Origin: Saccharopolyspora soli
GTDB taxonomy: Bacteria > Actinomycetota > Actinomycetes > Mycobacteriales > Pseudonocardiaceae
Direction: 5' to 3'
Assembly: GCF_022678645.1 (NCBI RefSeq)
Contig: NZ_JALBWV010000037.1
Location: forward strand, 1 to 64,000
Length of the DNA: 64,000 bases
The notes under the pieces were generated by a model, which was given only the letters and a program-made list of their open reading frames with translations, was not told where the DNA came from and ran no database searches. Below are positions 62,891 through 64,000 of the stretch, piece after piece. Within the stretch, counting starts at the first letter, position 1. Each line of letters opens with the position of its first letter. The translations under genes were made by a program, and so were the position numbers.

Positions 62891-63652
62891 ATGTCTGACC
62901 CGAGCTACTTCAGCAAGTACAAAGACCTGGCCTTCGAACGCACCGATGACGGCATCCTCACCCTGCGCTTCCAGACTGCTGGCGGCCCGATCGTCTTCAC
63001 CGGCCAGACTCACGAAGACCTGCCCAAGGCCCTCGAAGAAGTCGCGCTCGACGCCGACAACAGGGCAATGATCCTCACCGGCTCCGGCGACGTGTTCATG
63101 GACAACCTCGACGGGGCCAGCCTCGGCGAGATTTTCAAGCCCGCCGTGTGGGAGAAGATCCGCACCGAAGGACTCACCGTCCTGCAGCGCCTTCTCAGCC
63201 TGCCGTTCCCGGTCATCGGCGTCGCCAACGGGCCTGCGACCGTCCACTCGGAATACCTGCTGCTCACCGACATCCACATCGCCTCCGAGCAGGCCGCCTA
63301 CGGAGACTTCCCGCACCCGGCCTTCGGCATCACCGCCGGCGACGGCCTGCAGGTCGTCTGGGAAGACGCTGTCGGCACCGCGCGCGCCAAGTGGCTACTG
63401 TGGACAGGCGAGACCATCGACGCCGCCACCGCGCAGCAGTGGGGCGTGGTCAACGAAGTGCTACCGCACGACCAGGCATACGCCCGAGGACTGGAAATCG
63501 CGCGCAAGCTCGCCGCGACACCGCGGCTGTACCGGTCGCTGCAGAAACAGACCCTCAACCAGCGGTTGCTGCGCCGCATCGTCGAAGGCGTGCCCTTCGG
63601 CATGGCGCTGGAAGGCTTGACCGCCGCCGACCTCGCATACCAGCAGCAGTAG
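62891..63652 (+). CDS. Crotonase-fold hydrolase, 6-oxocamphor-hydrolase-like beta-diketone hydrolase
   Basis: A 253-residue enoyl-CoA-hydratase-fold protein. Compared with 6-oxocamphor hydrolase of Rhodococcus (recalled, residues His45, His122, His145, Asp154, Glu244), this protein has His41 (QTHEDL), His119 (TVHSEY), His142 (DFPHPA), Asp151 (AGDGLQ) and Glu241 (ALEGL), with constant spacing, plus the motif FDEVxx-type NGPATVHSEY. Such enzymes cut cyclic beta-diketones by a retro-Claisen reaction without CoA. An ordinary enoyl-CoA hydratase would show the two catalytic glutamates in a different place. ATG 62891 is 62 bases after the flavoprotein. Confidence 0.75.
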   Translation: MSDPSYFSKYKDLAFERTDDGILTLRFQTAGGPIVFTGQTHEDLPKALEEVALDADNRAMILTGSGDVFMDNLDGASLGEIFKPAVWEKIRTEGLTVLQRLLSLPFPVIGVANGPATVHSEYLLLTDIHIASEQAAYGDFPHPAFGITAGDGLQVVWEDAVGTARAKWLLWTGETIDAATAQQWGVVNEVLPHDQAYARGLEIARKLAATPRLYRSLQKQTLNQRLLRRIVEGVPFGMALEGLTAADLAYQQQ

Positions 63653-63687
63653 CCGAACTCCTCCATCAACGTCAACAAGGGAATTGT

Positions 63688-64000
63688 CATGCCGAACAAG
63701 GTTCTGATCACCGGCGCTAGCGGCCTGCTGGGGGTCGCAGCGATTGAAAAGTTCCTCTCCGCTGGCTGGGACGTGGTCGGCGTCTCACGCCGCAAGCCGA
63801 AGCTGCCCAGTGGGCGAGAGATCGAGCACCTGTCCGTCGATCTGCGGGACGCCGAAGCAACCCGCGCCGCGTTCGAGCCGCTGACCGACGTCACACACAT
63901 CGCCTACACGGCCCTGCACGAGAAACCCGAGCTGGTGCAGGGCTGGTCGAGCAAGGACCAGATCCAGACCAACAACGCCATGCTCCGCAACGTGGTGGAA
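63688..64000 (+). CDS. PRISE-like NAD(P)-dependent reductase (SDR), cut by window end
   Basis: Residues 1-104 only. Rossmann motif GASGLLG at 9-15, then VVGVSRRKPKLPSGREIEHL, LRDAEATRAAFEPLTDVTHI and AYTALHEKPELVQGWSSKDQ followed by NNAMLRNVVE, the pattern of progesterone 5-beta-reductase/iridoid synthase-like short-chain reductases, which reduce enones. It would fit the diketone hydrolase: an enone reductase acting upstream or downstream. The C-terminal part, including the catalytic Lys/Tyr region, lies beyond the window. Confidence 0.7.

Noticed and set aside
62891-63652. Ordinary enoyl-CoA hydratase
   Set aside because: The two catalytic glutamates of hydratases are not in place, while the five-residue pattern and spacing of 6-oxocamphor hydrolase are.

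Overview
The window is high-GC DNA (strong G/C preference at third codon positions, many GTG starts) from an actinomycete. An MshB deacetylase, two proteins of the mycothiol-dependent maleylpyruvate isomerase superfamily, fused indolepyruvate:ferredoxin oxidoreductase, many IclR/GntR/Lrp-type regulators, and dispersed intergenic palindromes of the kind common in Pseudonocardiaceae suggest a Saccharopolyspora-like organism. No rRNA, tRNA or CRISPR array was seen. The first ~115 bases and 1466-1566 are homopolymeric G/C and look like sequencing or assembly artefact.

Layout. 0.1-4.4 kb: a low-molecular-weight phosphatase/ketosamine kinase pair (protein or metabolite deglycation), a membrane protein, SURF1 (cytochrome oxidase assembly) and CobD/CbiB (cobalamin). 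4.7-11.6 kb: a three-gene, translationally coupled SMC-like operon (TIGR02677-TIGR02678-TIGR02680) of the Wadjet type, but with no recognisable fourth JetD/TOPRIM gene; a small repeat-bounded element sits where it would be expected. 11.9-19.2 kb: GNAT, VOC, a CoA-transferase/HMG-CoA-lyase-like/IclR catabolic cluster, a saccharopine-dehydrogenase-like protein and a second IclR. 19.5-23.4 kb: a small secreted protein, a Gdt1-family manganese exporter preceded by a yybP-ykoY manganese riboswitch on the minus strand, an HTH-like protein and a secreted tripeptidyl-peptidase-like hydrolase. 23.6-27.6 kb: the 5-oxoprolinase operon pxpA-pxpB-pxpC with a DUF1445 protein, facing a GntR/FCD regulator across a perfect 17-bp operator. 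27.7-37.9 kb: mycothiol enzymes, a Tat-exported phosphodiesterase-like protein, a KimA-like potassium transporter, DUF3048, an FMN reductase, a secreted curlin-like protein made of eleven 20-residue repeats, and an altronate/galactarate dehydratase.

38-51 kb: a frameshifted GNAT, VOC, an Lrp regulator divergent from the 1146-residue indolepyruvate oxidoreductase, a Clp-N/HTH protein with two tandem palindromic operators, a decayed gene, DUF5996, and an ABC transporter (FtsX permease and ATPase) divergent from a NarL-type two-component system. 51.6-57.1 kb: argG with an ARG-box-like operator, a DHFR-family protein, and an MFS pump divergent from an HxlR regulator. 57.1-59.5 kb is a graveyard of mobile DNA: a truncated GNAT joined to a truncated group II intron, which itself sits inside an IS5-like transposase, followed by two other transposase fragments. 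59.6-64 kb: a DUF5666/PepSY-like lipoprotein and a four-gene run (MDMPI-like, RclA-like flavoprotein, a crotonase with all five 6-oxocamphor-hydrolase catalytic residues, and a PRISE-like reductase cut by the window end), probably a ketone/diketone-degrading operon.
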